A stretch of 64,000 nucleotides of DNA from Anaeramoeba flamelloides (lineage: Eukaryota; Metamonada; Anaeramoebidae), in contig JANTQA010000033.1 in NCBI GenBank assembly GCA_027625915.1, positions 62,001 to 126,000 of the forward strand, read 5' to 3'. Made by a program: the position numbers and the translations under genes. Each line of letters begins with the position of its first letter. The first letter of the stretch is position 1. This document shows, piece after piece, positions 47,646-60,041 of this stretch. Below the pieces are notes generated by a model that did no database searches, was not told the origin of the DNA, and saw only the letters and a list, made by a program, of their open reading frames with translations.

Positions 47646-48455
47646 TTCAGCAACAGTATTGTGAATTAAATATAAAAATTCAAATCAATACTTTACTGGT
47701 TTTTGAAATTTAAGTGGGATACAATTTTTGCAAATTGACTTTTTTTTTTCTTTTCTGAAATGTGTAACATTTAAATCTTCTTAGTTAATCCCAAGAACAG
47801 AAATTTCACAATAAAAAAGAACTAAACAAATGATTTTAGAAAGGCAAAACACAATCCCTTTCTTTGAAATGTTTGTAGTATAGGGAAAATAGTGAAAAAA
47901 GTGTTAAAGAAGTGAAAAAATGTTCCCAACAATCTTCAAATAGCTGAAAAAAGGTTGTATAAAAAAATTTCAAAATTGTTTTATTGAAATTGCTTAAAAC
48001 CAATCCAATCGAATAATTTGAGCAAGAATTGGAAAATAAGAGTTTCTTCAATTATAGAAAATCGCTTTATTTTTTGAAAATGATTAAAATTTTTAATTTA
48101 GTCAATCCAAAAATTTGTAGAAATTGTTTTTTTTTGGAATAGGGTATTTTTTAATTTCTACAAAATAAGGAAATTTAATTATTTCGTTCTTTAACTTTAT
48201 TTTAAACAATCTAGATAAAAAATAATCAAATTATGATTAAATTAAATCGAAATTATCGTTTAAATTTTTCTAAATGTGATCTACTTTTTTTGCTTTTTAA
48301 TGAAGATATCTGAAATTGAAATAACTCAAACTCAATTAGATTCCATACGCGAATTCTTATAGTAGATTTCTGATGATAAGAAAAACGATGTCGATTCAAA
48401 TCGAAAATAAGTTAAAATTTACAAATATTTATAATAAAAATTCTTATTTTGGATA
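47646..48455. other. AT-rich gene-free stretch
   Basis: Open frames near 47836-48051 exist on the minus strand but are Phe/Leu-biased. Nothing else is recognised. Confidence 0.4.
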
Positions 48456-48652
48456 CAGTCAGTTCCATTTATAAGACACAAAATTTTAACAAAATTTAAG
48501 GCACAATAAAAATATCTATTTAAGGCACAAAATTCAAATTCTCAATAAAATAATTTGTGTAAAAAATTAAAATCCAAATTTTGTACCTTAATTTGAGATT
48601 TTTTTATGCCAATAATTTTGTTGATAGTTTGTGTCTTAAAAGTGGAACTGAG
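48456..48652. mobile_element. GGCACAAA-type MITE, copy B
   Basis: TA|CAGTCAGTTCC at the left and GGAACTGAG|TA at the right; internal GGCACAA motifs partly worn. 197 bases, the same length as copy A. Confidence 0.75.
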
Positions 48653-49679
48653 TATATTCAATATTCTTAAATTTTGGTTTTATATTTTATTTTAAATTAT
48701 TATTTGATTCTAACATTCAAATTAGTTATTAGTCTTTGTTTATATCTTTAAAGTTATTAATTAATAACTATAAAAAAATAAAAATGATGAATTTTAGTAC
48801 TTTTTATATTTGAAATTATTTTAAACTAATTTATTTTTAAAAAATTAATAAAATGAAGTCATTTAAATATGCGTATTCCAATATCAACCCTAATTCAATA
48901 TTAATAAGATAACAAAAATCAATTATCTAAAAAAAAATAATATCTTGAATAAATTCTAAAAGAAATAATAATTTGAAACTTTAAATAATTGAAATGTTAA
49001 CAATTATTAATAAAAAATAGAGCAAACCAAACAAAAAAAACAATAAATAAATACTCTATCAAAAATATTTGAGATAGTGAATTTATTACTCAGGATTAAA
49101 AAAGAGATAATTTAGTAATGATATAATTTTAAAGTAACGAAATTTATTTAATTTAATTCAAAGAGTGTCTAAAAACGAATATCGTACTGAAAAAAAAATT
49201 ATTAATAGAATTTTTAACGCAATAGAACTTTCTAAGATAAAATGAGGGGCCGATAAACACAATAAAAAATATAAAAGAAATAAATAAATCGAAGAAATTT
49301 TAAACAAATAAATTTAAAAAACAGAAGAAAAAATCAAGTTCTTGGATCCAGTTGAATTTATAAATAATATTTTTTTTTAGATTTGAGATGCTTTTTCATG
49401 ACATTTTCATGTATATTAGTCAAAAGGTATTATATAGTAATACCATATATTTCTTTTTTTATCATTTTTCTCGTTATTTATTCTATAAATTTCTTTTCCA
49501 CAGTCCCTGAAGTCAAAATATTTGATTTTTTGAGAATTCACTTTTTCCATTATCTTTCCTTTTTTTTTCAATTTTTTTGTGTAGCCTAATAAAGTGTTTT
49601 GTATCAGTAAGTTTTAATTTATGGAATAGTTAAATTAAGTATTTGTATTCTTATTTCCTATTTTTTAATGTACATTTAC

Positions 49680-49872
49680 TTTCGGTTTTAAGGTGCATTC
49701 TTATAACCAAAAAAAATTAAAAAATAATTACAATTTAATGTACAAATTTCAGGTTCTAGTCTAATAATGTGTCTAACATAAAAATAATTTCTAATAAGTT
49801 GCCTTAATTTAAGATTTTATTTTATACTTTATATTTGTTTAAATTTTGTGTTGTAAAAGCGGAACTAATTAT
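49680..49872. mobile_element. GGCACAAA-type MITE, degenerate copy D
   Basis: Retains TTTTAAGGTGCA at the left and GTTGTAAAAGCGGAACT at the right, with TTGCCTTAATTTAAGATTTT inside, spaced as in the other copies. Termini eroded. Confidence 0.5.
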
Positions 49873-51391
49873 AAAGGTATTTTTAAACAATTTGAGAAGA
49901 GTATCAGTTTTGATAGAGTTTTTATTAATTTTCTATTTAGATTTGATTGTTTTTCACGGTTTTTTTCTAAACATTAAATTTATTTTAAAGAATTTTTTAA
50001 GTCCGAATCCTTTGTCTACTTGTAGTGAATCTACTATCACGTTTATCAATTAAATGGTTTTCTTGAATTTTTGTTTGAATTCTTAGAAATTTTTATTACT
50101 AAGTCCATTCTGTTCAAAAAATCAGATATTTCCTTCTTATTCTTTACTAACATCTGTGAAAGCATAGAACGGCTTTATTTTGAAATATTATTTTGGTTAT
50201 AATTTTATTTGTGATTATTTTATAGTCGGATGAGCATACTATTTCATTTTTTTTTCTTGAATCTTTTTTATTTTTGATTCTTCTTATTATTATTTTTAGT
50301 TTTCTTTATATAATTATGTTGAAATAAAATATTTGTTGATTTTATTTATGAATTTGACCATTTTTTTTTTTTACAAAGTTATCTTTGATTCTATTTTTAT
50401 TAAAATAAAAATCAATTTAATCAAATTTGTGGTTAAATTAATAACCCTCTATATTTGATATCGTAAGGTTTTTTTAAAATTTCTTTAGTAAAAAAAACAC
50501 ATTTCAAAAAACAAAAAAAAAAAATAAAAAAAAACTCATTCGAGATTTAAAACCAGTTAAAAAAGTTACACTTTAAAACTAACACAGTATGTTTTCAAAA
50601 TTATACATTCGATCAATTCAATTTAGAATTTGGGTGTCTCTCTTTTGAACCTTTTTTCTTAAAATTTCTAGGGTTATCATTGTATATTTTTGGAGTTCGG
50701 TCTTACATTAAATGTTAATTGTTCTTTGATTTTGATAATAAAAATTAGAAATATTTTTTTTCTAATTTCACAAATTTATTTCCACAGTAATAACTTGACC
50801 TTGAAACCAGATCAAACAGAATACTTCAAAAACAGACAAAAAGCACTTTGATTGAAACAGTTTAACAGAAAAATGAAGGTAAAATGAAAAATAGGATTTC
50901 AATAATACAACCTTTTCGAATTGAAATCTAAATTGAAGAAAGAATAAAAGAAAATCATTTCCCCTTAAAAAAATAATTCAACATTATTTTTTTCAATGAT
51001 CACTCAACATATTCACAAAAGTTGTCAAAATGAACCCCATTAGAGTTGGTTACCGAAAACTGATTTCTAATTCTATCAATAAAAAAACCTTTTCCAGAAA
51101 AAAAACAATTTATTTGGAAAGTCAACGACAGTCAATTTACAACAAGTTTTCCACTCAAACTATCATTTTTAGACATTTTGCAATTTTTTTTTAGCCATTT
51201 TTCCTTTCGATTTTTCACAAAAAAAAAAAAAACTAATACTTGGCACTGTTTTTAGCTCTTTAAAAACAAAATTTTTTTGTTAAAAAAACAAATTAAAATC
51301 AACCCTCTCCTGGTTTCAGCAAAGTTTTGAAGAACAAATCAACAACCAAAAGAATCAAAATAATAAAATCGAAAAAGAAAGAAAAGTAAAC
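49873..51391. other. Upstream region of the S1P gene
   Basis: AT-rich. The last 400 bases become richer in C and A, as expected for a promoter and leader, but no motif could be assigned. Confidence 0.4.
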
Positions 51392-54300
51392 ATGAAAAAT
51401 AATTTAAAAACGATCTCCTTTACTTTTCTTTTTTTCTTTTTTTTCTTAATTTGCCCGCCTAAAAAATTGCCGCAACGATCTCCAAGTGAAGAATATATTG
51501 TTACCTTCAATGTATATCAAAAATTAGAAGATCTTAATGGGTATCTGAATTCGATTCTAATCAAATATAAAGATATTTACCAATTAAAACCAAGGCTGAC
51601 GTATTTAACAAAATACCCGACTGATTTTGTTGTTATTGAAATTGATCCGACAAATAGTAAACGATCAAGCTCATTAATTTCGTTTCTTAGAGATTTAGAA
51701 ACTACAAAACATGTTGAACCAAATAGAATTATTTACCCAAGCTCTCTTGATCAAAACAAGCATGAAAGCAATGCTAAAGCGAATGATCATGCTAGTACAA
51801 AAGAAAATAAAAAAAATAATTTCCAAAAGAAACACAAAACAAATAAAGATCAAAAATTGTTCGATGGCAAATTGTTTACACAATTTTCTTGGAATGAAAA
51901 TGAAAATAATAATGATAATGAAAACAACAACAGAAATGAAAACAGAAATCAACAAGAAAAAGAAAAAGAACAAGAAATAAAAAAAGAAAAAGAAAAAGAA
52001 AAAGGATATTCAACAACAAAAACAAATATTTTTAATAATAAAAAATCAAATTTGTTTAATTTTCAACAAGAGCAATTAACCTTCCCAGAAAGATCTCTAC
52101 TTTCGCAAACTTCAAGTTCGCTACTTGAAGATTTAGAAGTAAAGAAGTTTTGGCACCAGGGATATTTGGGATCGAATGTCAAAATCGCCATTTTTGATAC
52201 TGGTCTCAACGAAAACAACCCGCATTTTAATAACGTTGTCGAAAGGATCAATTGGACTGACGAAAAGACTTTGGAGGACTTAGTTGGGCACGGGACTTTT
52301 ATAGCCTCAATCATATCCTCTACAAGTAAGAATTGCGGCGGTCTTGCACCGGAATCTGATTTGTACATATATCGGATCTTCACAAAGAATAAGATTTCTT
52401 ATACGTCGTGGTTTTTAGACGCGTTCAATTACGCATTATTTAAAAAAATTAATATTTTAAACCTTAGCATTGGCGGTCCTGATTATAACGACTTGCCGTT
52501 TGTGGAAAAGGTCAACGAGCTATCTGCGAATGGTGTCATTTTTGTTTCCGCGATTGGCAACGATGGCCCGCTGTATGGGACCTTAAACAACCCCGGCGAT
52601 CAGTCTGACGTTATCGGTGTTGGCGCACTTGAGCATCAGAAGGGTGTTATTGGCGAATTTTCCTCAAGGGGGATGACCACCTGGGAGCTGCCCTTTGGCT
52701 ATGGGAGATTCAAGCCAGACTTGGTTGCACCTGGTAAGAATTTATTTGGCTTAAAGCCTGACGGCAAGGGGTGCACGACATTATCCGGCACCTCTGTTGC
52801 CAGCCCCGTTGTGGTTGGCGCCATATCGCTCTTGGCCAGCTCCCTCGAAGAAACAAGGAGATGGGATATCTTGAATCCAGCGTCGGTGAAGCAAGTACTC
52901 ATCCAGGGATCTGTGAAGCAGAGCTCTGCAATGGATAAAATTAAAGTCTTTTTCCCAAACCATTTAAATAGCCATAGCATTTGGGATTTAAATAAAATTG
53001 ATAATATCCATTCCAAAAATATGATGCAAGATTTGCTCTGTAAAGGCAATATTTTTGAACAGGGATCAGGCTTAATAAATCTTCCAAATTCTTTACAAGC
53101 CTTAAAATCCTTTAAGCCGCATGCTTCAGTTTTCCCAGATACCATCGATTTCACCGATTGCCCTTATTATTGGCCCTATTGCTCACAGCCGCTGTATTAT
53201 AGCTCAATGCCCGTCATGGTTAATTTTACAATTCTAAATTCCATGGACGTTACTGGTTACATTACCAATGATCCAACTTTTAAAATTGTTTCTATTAATG
53301 TGAAACAGGGAACAATTGAAGAAACCACTGATTTGATCGTAATTAATTTTAGCTATTCTGATGTTATTTGGCCCTGGACTGGTTATTTGGCTGCCTTTAT
53401 CGAGGCGGGGAGGGCGTCCAAAGAAATCCATGCAATTATTGATTTAGAAATCTCCTTAACAGTCACTTCGTTCAATAATAATAATAATAATAATAATAAC
53501 AACAATAACAATGATAATAATAATGATGATGATGATAATAGAAATGCAAATCAGCAAACTAAAAAGAATAGCAAATTAAAATCAGAAATAATCATTCCAA
53601 TGAAAATTGAAATTTTGCCAACACCACCAAGAGAAAGAAGAATATTATGGGATCAATATCACAATTTAAATTATCCATCTGGCTTTTTCCCAAATGACAA
53701 TCTGGATATTAAAAACAACCCATTAGATTGCAATGGTGATCACATTCATACTAATTTTAGAACAATGTATACCTATTTACGAGCCAATGGCTTTTATATT
53801 GAAATTTTAAATAATCCGTTTACTTGCTTTGATGCAAATAATTATCAAACTTTATTAATCGTAGATCCCGAAGAAGAGTTTTTCGAAGAAGAAAAGCAAA
53901 AGTTGCATAAAGATATAAAAAAAAAAAAACTGAATGTAATCATATTTGCCGACTGGTATAACGAACGTCAAATCAAGGCCTTGGAATTTTTTGATAAAAA
54001 CACTAAAAAAATGTGGATACCCGCAATGGGCGGCGCAAATTTGCCTGCTTTAAATGATTTATTAAAACCGTATGGTATCGCCTTTGGTGATCATATCTTT
54101 TCGGGCAAGTTTCTGTTTGATAACAAAAATATCCATATTTCTTCTTCGACAAGTATTTATAAATTCCCAAAATTTGGCAAATTGTTTTCCTTTACCCTGA
54201 AGGACGAAACCAATAAAATTTTAAGGCAGGAACCTATTTTGGGGATTTACCAGCAATCGGAAAAAACTGGAAAAATAATTGTCTTTGGTGATTCCAACTG

Positions 54301-54805
54301 CCTTGACGATACAGAAAATCTATATTACCAACAATGCTTCCCCTTTTTAGAAACACTGATCAAATATGGCAGCACAAATAAACTCCCTGAACGCGTGCAG
54401 TCGAAAGTTCACATTCTGTCGGAAGATTTCGTATCGAGAACAGTCGGGCTCCCCAAGCGACTGGAAAATAATGAATTCAAAAAATATTCAAACGTTTTAA
54501 ATGAAAAAAAAACCATCTGTCGAAATTATCAAAGTAGTTTTCGAAGAACCAATTTTATTGACGAGAAGGACATCTTAAGAGGCATCAAACAAAGAGAATT
54601 GAAAAATAAAAAAATTACAAAAATATTATTGTCCGCTTATTTAGTTTTTTTTGTTATTTTAATAATAATTTCAATCATTGTTTTTAAAAATAAAAAAAAA
54701 AATGACAATGAATACGACAATGGGAACAATATTAATGGGATCCATTTTAACAACAATGATGATGTCAATTTTTCCAAATCTAAACCTAAAAATTTAATTG
54801 TATAA
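51392..54805 (+). CDS. MBTPS1: Membrane-bound site-1 protease (subtilisin/kexin family, S1P)
   Basis: 1137 residues in one exon. S1P is a Golgi subtilase that makes the luminal cut in membrane-tethered transcription factors (SREBP, ATF6) and other substrates. Order: signal peptide (residues 1-21), propeptide with a Lys/Asn/Glu-rich insert (about 120-225), catalytic domain, a large beta-rich region with an Asn run (about 695-712), one membrane helix (about 1078-1098) and a short cytosolic tail. The triad is Asp269 (FDTGL), His300 (GHGTF) and Ser468 (SGTSVASP), with oxyanion Asn390 (AIGNDGPLYGTLNNP). Spacings of 31 and 168 residues compare with 31 and 165 in human S1P (D218, H249, S414). Family text such as YTSWFLDAFNYA, LNLSIGGPD and FSSRGMTTWELP is nearly identical to animals. 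RSLL at 234-237 sits where human S1P is autocleaved at RRLL. The ATG is supported by the signal peptide directly after it. Confidence 0.95.
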   Translation: MKNNLKTISFTFLFFFFFLICPPKKLPQRSPSEEYIVTFNVYQKLEDLNGYLNSILIKYKDIYQLKPRLTYLTKYPTDFVVIEIDPTNSKRSSSLISFLRDLETTKHVEPNRIIYPSSLDQNKHESNAKANDHASTKENKKNNFQKKHKTNKDQKLFDGKLFTQFSWNENENNNDNENNNRNENRNQQEKEKEQEIKKEKEKEKGYSTTKTNIFNNKKSNLFNFQQEQLTFPERSLLSQTSSSLLEDLEVKKFWHQGYLGSNVKIAIFDTGLNENNPHFNNVVERINWTDEKTLEDLVGHGTFIASIISSTSKNCGGLAPESDLYIYRIFTKNKISYTSWFLDAFNYALFKKINILNLSIGGPDYNDLPFVEKVNELSANGVIFVSAIGNDGPLYGTLNNPGDQSDVIGVGALEHQKGVIGEFSSRGMTTWELPFGYGRFKPDLVAPGKNLFGLKPDGKGCTTLSGTSVASPVVVGAISLLASSLEETRRWDILNPASVKQVLIQGSVKQSSAMDKIKVFFPNHLNSHSIWDLNKIDNIHSKNMMQDLLCKGNIFEQGSGLINLPNSLQALKSFKPHASVFPDTIDFTDCPYYWPYCSQPLYYSSMPVMVNFTILNSMDVTGYITNDPTFKIVSINVKQGTIEETTDLIVINFSYSDVIWPWTGYLAAFIEAGRASKEIHAIIDLEISLTVTSFNNNNNNNNNNNNNDNNNDDDDNRNANQQTKKNSKLKSEIIIPMKIEILPTPPRERRILWDQYHNLNYPSGFFPNDNLDIKNNPLDCNGDHIHTNFRTMYTYLRANGFYIEILNNPFTCFDANNYQTLLIVDPEEEFFEEEKQKLHKDIKKKKLNVIIFADWYNERQIKALEFFDKNTKKMWIPAMGGANLPALNDLLKPYGIAFGDHIFSGKFLFDNKNIHISSSTSIYKFPKFGKLFSFTLKDETNKILRQEPILGIYQQSEKTGKIIVFGDSNCLDDTENLYYQQCFPFLETLIKYGSTNKLPERVQSKVHILSEDFVSRTVGLPKRLENNEFKKYSNVLNEKKTICRNYQSSFRRTNFIDEKDILRGIKQRELKNKKITKILLSAYLVFFVILIIISIIVFKNKKKNDNEYDNGNNINGIHFNNNDDVNFSKSKPKNLIV

Positions 54806-55291
54806 TTTGATGTTGCTGCTGTTGTGTTTACAACAAAAATTTTTTTTTTTGTAATTTTGTTTGTTTATTTTTTATTTTATTATTACCGTAATTTTCCGAT
54901 TAATTAATGCAAATTTCTTATTTCATTTTCCAAAATGGTGTTTGGTTGCAATTAGTAGAAAGAAAGTTTGTTAAAAAAACAATTAAAAACCAAAAACTTT
55001 CTTTCTTTGAATTTTGATCTTTCTTATTATCGGGCTATTGGGATAAAAATAAAGTTTTTTTAAATTTGGAATTTTGCAGTAATAAATAAATATTTAATAT
55101 TAATATAAATTTGATTATATTTTTTTTTTTATTTTAAAAAAAATAAAAATAATAATAAAATTATATAAATTAAGAGTAGATTATAATTTATATATATATA
55201 TATAATTTTAATCACATTTTAAAACTTTTTTTTTTTTTTTGATTTAGAAAATGTATTTAACAACCAATTCTTTATTTTTTTTTCTTTATGT
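54806..55291. other. 3' region of S1P
   Basis: T-rich and AT-rich sequence with a short (TA)n near 55190. No gene. Confidence 0.4.
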
Positions 55292-55293
55292 TA

Positions 55294-56116
55294 CTATCAA
55301 ATCTAAAACCCGGAAATTTCTGAAACCCGGTAATTCCATTTTTCTGATCAATTGTAAACATTAGTAAAATGTCAAAAATATACTCCCATTTTACAGACAA
55401 ATAACCCGATTACCCAGCAACTTATAATTGTTCTAATTGGGGTATTAGTTAAATATTCTGAATCCATTAATTTTAACTCTTTGGTGAATTCAGAAATCAA
55501 AAAAATCCAAAATTTGTAAAATTAATTGAGAACATTACTTGAAATTGAAAATCAAATTTATTGCGATTTTCCCTTTAGATAAATTCTAAATTTATTAGGA
55601 ATCATCTTTATAAGAATTATTTTGTTATTGCATTTATGAAATAAGAATTTTATTTACTTTATATCTTTCTTTTAATAATTTTTTTCAAAATTTTAAATTT
55701 CTATTGGGAACCTTAGAGGATTTATTTTTTTACAAAATGGTTTTCATAATTTCATGAAAATTTACAATAATCAAACACCTCTCTCAAATTCAAATTCTCT
55801 CAAATATTTTAAAAGTATGAAAATGTTTTTTATTTCAAAATTTAAAATCAAAAGTGGATTTTCGTTTTCAGTCATGTTCTCAATTAATTTTACAAATTTT
55901 GGATTTTTTTGATTTCTGAATTCACCAAAGAGTTAAAAATGGTGGATTCAGAATATTTAACCAATATCCCAATTAGAACAATTATAAGTTGCTGGGTAAT
56001 CGGGTTATTTGTCTGTAAAATGAGAGTATATTTTTGACATTTTACTAATATTTACAATTGATCAGAAAAATGGAATTACCGGGTTTCAGAAATTTCCGGG
56101 TTTTAGATTTGACAGT
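55294..56116. mobile_element. Element with about 260-bp terminal inverted repeats
   Basis: Arms 55294-55553 and about 55857-56116 are near-perfect complements (CTATCAAATCTAAAACCCGG ... at the left). The 300-base centre has no gene. Termini CTATCAAATCT and CTGTCAAATCT, with TA close outside, match the 121-base MITE at 31323, so both belong to one Tc1/mariner-type family. Confidence 0.7.
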
Positions 56117-56221
56117 TAGATATAGAATAATAATAAAAAAAAATTAAAACTCTTCTAAATCATTTTTATCTATATATTTATTGCTTTATTAGGAAATATT
56201 CACTTTGTTAGGATTCTAGTT

Positions 56222-56325
56222 TGGAAGAGAAGAACGAAAAAAAATGATAATGTTAAAAGTGATATAAGATGATATTTTGGTATTTGAAGAACGGCAATTA
56301 ATATCATTTTATCACAAGAATAGTA
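56222..56325. repeat. Dispersed hairpin repeat, copy 2
   Basis: GTGATATAAGATGATATT pairs with AATATCATTTTATCAC across a 23-base loop containing TTTGAAGAACGGCAATT. The loop and stem top match the copy at 7257-7343. Confidence 0.5.
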
Positions 56326-58489
56326 TCTTTTTTTGTGTCTAAAGGGGGGTAAAATACAAAAAAAAATATAATAGATGTTTTTTGAACAAATGAAACAATA
56401 TCAAGTTTGCTAATTAAAATTAGTATTCGTAAAAATTCACAAAAAACAATTATTTTTGAGAATTTTCCTTTGAAAAAGCAAATAAGAAACAAGTAGAATA
56501 ATACAACCCCCACAATAGTTGATATCCTAAATGAAATCTGATAAATGAGTAGATTTTATAAAAAAATAGAAAAACTAAATTTTTAAAGGGAACTTATTGA
56601 GACAAAACATATGTGTTACAATTTGATCTTAAATTGAAGATCGAAATAAAATTCAAATTGAAATCAATATGATTTCTCTATAATCATTTTTTCTACTATA
56701 ATAGTTTTAAAATAATCCACTATTAACAGTTGGAATAGGTCTTTTAATAAGAAAAATTTGGAAATCAAATTATGTTTCGAAAAAAAATTGAAAAAAAAAA
56801 AAATTTGAAAAAATAATTTTGAAATTTTGTAAATCAATTGTTTTTTTTTTTTTTTTCTAATATCGATTTAATTCTTTAAGACATATGTAATTCACATGTT
56901 ATAACTGGATTCCTTTCAATAGAAAGTAGTTTATTGTTGAAATTATTAAGAACAAATTAAATTTAAAAAGAAAAATTAATTTGTTGTTTTTACAAATAAT
57001 TTGTAGAATTTACATTTTGAATGTAATTAGGTTGAAAAGTTAATATATGAATTTTAAAATAAATTATATACTCATAATCTTTTAAAGTTAATTTGGTAAT
57101 TTTCAAATATTTTTTTTTCTTTAAAATAAGTTTTTTAAAGGAAATAATAGAAAATAAAATAAAAGAAAAACAAACCTTCTCAAATAAAAAGTTATAAAAA
57201 ATAGAAAAAAATGAAGAAAATTAGAAAAAAAATGATCATATCTAAATAGTTAAAATTGATTTTGTAAAGAACATTGAATTGGGATCCTAAGATTTGTTCT
57301 ATTTCGGTATTAAATAATAAAAATTTTATTTTAAAAATATATATCTTAGGATATTTTAGTAAAAATATTTTTTTTTCCTCAAATATATCATTTTTCCGAG
57401 ATTATTATGATTTTAAAAATTATTTTATTAACATTATTTTTTTCAAAATAGATTTTTTAGATATTCTTTCCAAATATTTATCTTTATCTTTATCTTTAAT
57501 CTCTTATGATAATTAAAAACTTTTAAAGAATTGGAAAAAAATTTTTTAAAAATTTCGTTTTCAAATAGTACTTCAAAATTTTAATTATAGTGTTATTTTT
57601 CTGTAATTCTTCTTGATTAATTTAAATTTAAATGAGATGTTTCATGCTTCTAATTATAAAATTATTAATAGTTTCATGAGAATAATGTTTCATTAAAGGG
57701 GTAAATTATTATTTTTTGTTGTTTGGTTATGCAAAATTAGAGAAATAAATACACTAGTTACCAAAGCAAAACTACTTATTTTAAAAACTTCAAAAAAAAA
57801 GTTATATTTTACATTTTTAATAACTTCAATTTAATTATTGTAAAGAGGATCCATTTTTAGATTTTTTTTTTTGATAGTTTTTTTTTGGTATTTTGGATCA
57901 ATTATCGCATTTGTGAAGACAAAATTTGAATACAAAATTAATTTTCTTATTTAAGACTTCTTATACGAAAAATTTAATATATTTTTACTTAATTGAAATT
58001 ATTTTTCATTTTTTCGTTTTCATTTATTATATTTTTTTTTATCTTATCAAAAAGAAAAATCGGGAATTGTGTTCATAAAATACTCACCAAAAACAAATTT
58101 AAAACGTTTTGAAAAAAAAAAAAAAACAATATAATATCCATAAGTGCTTTTAACTCAAAAAATTATATATATATATATTGATAAATTTTCCCTTTTCAAA
58201 CCAAAACAAAAAAAACTTCAACACAATCCGTTGATTTTTATCATTTGAAAATTCAAAGTTAAATCGATAAATTAGAAAACTATAATTTTTTTTATCAATA
58301 ATTTTCTAGAATTTAAAAAATAAATAGTAAATTCCGAGATTTTACTATATTCTTTCAAATTTTTGAAAAGTTGACTTCAGTTAGCCAGTTTTTAAATTTA
58401 GTCGTGCAAATGGTATTATTATATATATATTTTTTTTTTAATTTTATTATTACTTTAATGAGATCCTTAATGGATTGAATTTTTCGTTC
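56326..58489. other. Gene-free AT-rich stretch
   Basis: Extreme A/T content, homopolymers and short (TA)n. No supported gene, splice pair or repeat. Confidence 0.4.
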
Positions 58490-58682
58490 CAGTCAGTTCA
58501 ATTTTAAGGCACAAACTTTCAACGAAATTTGAGGCACAAAAAAATCTCAAATTAAGGCTCAAAATTTGGGATTTTTTTTTTTTTATAATTTATTTTACTA
58601 GAAACTGAATTTTATACCTTAATTTGAAATTTTAATTGTCTTAAATTTCGTTGAAATGTTTGTGCCTTAAAAGTGAAACTGG
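58490..58682. mobile_element. GGCACAAA-type MITE, copy C
   Basis: CAGTCAGTTCAATTTTAAGG at the left and complement of CCAGTTTCACTTTTAAGG at the right. GGCACAAA motifs in the same places as copy A. The TA duplication is no longer recognisable. Confidence 0.75.
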
Positions 58683-58806
58683 TTTTAATATGTTATTTAT
58701 TGTGGGTGAAAAATAATTTTAATATTAAAATAAAAAATAGAATTGATTCCAATATTTAATAAAAACTCTAAATTAATGTTTAATTTTTTATTTTATATTT
58801 AATAAA

Positions 58807-58834
58807 AATAATAATAATAATAATAATAATAATA
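58807..58834. repeat. (AAT)n microsatellite
   Basis: About nine AAT units. Confidence 0.85.
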
Positions 58835-59204
58835 AAGAAAAAAGCTGTTTATTTGAATTGCAGCTATTTAGAAAAATATTAGTTTTTGTTTTATTTTTTC
58901 GGGATTTTCCTAACTAAATTAGATGATTTTTTTATTTCAATTAGATAAGTGTATATATTTACCAGGTTGGGCACATAACACAATATATATATAAAGATAT
59001 TGAAATCTTGATTTTGTATCATTCTGTATAAGTTAAAGAATACTTTGAAATAATGAATCATACAAAAGATCATCCCCTAAATAAACATTTTTAGTTTTTT
59101 TCACTCTCAGTTTTTTTTTGAATAAAACAAATACTGATAAATTCATATAAATATCTGAAATTTTTTAATTTGTTTTCAATTTTACATATTTTTTTTTTAC
59201 ACGG

Positions 59205-59370
59205 TCTATGAATAAAGTATTATAGTGTTTTAAATTCTAATACAACTTTTTAAAATTTGTTGGGCCAGAGAAAAATTCTTTCTCTTGGGTTGTTTTTATA
59301 AAAGTTGGGTTAATTTATTACAAAAATCGAAATTGAATTAAAAGTTTTATTTAAGAAAGGTGATTTTAAT
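59205..59370. repeat. Dispersed repeat family U, copy 3
   Basis: Shares AATAAAGTATTATAG, CTCTTGGGTTGTTTT and GAAATTGAATTAAAAGTTTT blocks with the copy at 34135. Confidence 0.45.
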
Positions 59371-59384
59371 AGTATCAATTTAAA

Positions 59385-59596
59385 AACTATTTTTCAAAAA
59401 TTTTGGCACACTTTATAATATTAATGGAATTTTTTTTGATTGTTTATTCCAGTTTCTTATCAATGAAACATTTTCAATTTTTTGGAAGTATAATTTTTTC
59501 TAATTTTGTAAAATTTTTGCTTTTCTTTTGTTTTTCATCATTTTTTCTAATTTTGTAAATTTTTATTTTGTTTTCTTTTTCTTTTTTTTTCCTTTT

Positions 59597-59637
<41 letters not shown>

Positions 59638-60041
59638 CTTTTTCTCGATTTATTTTTTTTTATTTATTTGCAAAAGATCAAAGTGAAAAAAAAAAATCTT
59701 CAAAATGGGAAATAATCATAAAGAAAATTGAGACCGTCTAATGTCTTTTTAAATTCATTTAATTAAAAGCAAAAAATCTTGTTGTCCAACTTTTTTTCAT
59801 TGAAAGTTAGTAATAAAAAATCGGGTATTCTCATTTCAAAAAATATGTTTCACTTTTTTTCAGTTTTTGGTTTTAATTTTTTAAATTTTTTTTAAAATCT
59901 CAGGTTTTTATATATTTTGAATGGTTTAAAAATGAATTACTAATCAGATTTAATTATTTACTATTCTTGAATAATAAAGAATATTTGTTTTTTTTTCAAT
60001 TTATTATTTAGGGTGAGTCAAAAATTTTGAAATTGGGTTTA
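59385..60041. mobile_element. Element family X, copy 3 (complete, inverted relative to copy 1)
   Basis: Begins AAACTATTTTTCAAAAATTT and ends GGGTGAGTCAAAAATTTTGA then GGGTTTA. Block order is the full reverse complement of copy 1 at 40017-40606. A pure T tract of about 40 bases lies at 59598-59637. Confidence 0.6.

Noticed and set aside
47836-48051. Apparent similarity between this region and the 100-codon frame at 46892-47194
   Set aside because: Resemblance was limited to FFEM and a few residues, with many stops in the frame; judged coincidental.
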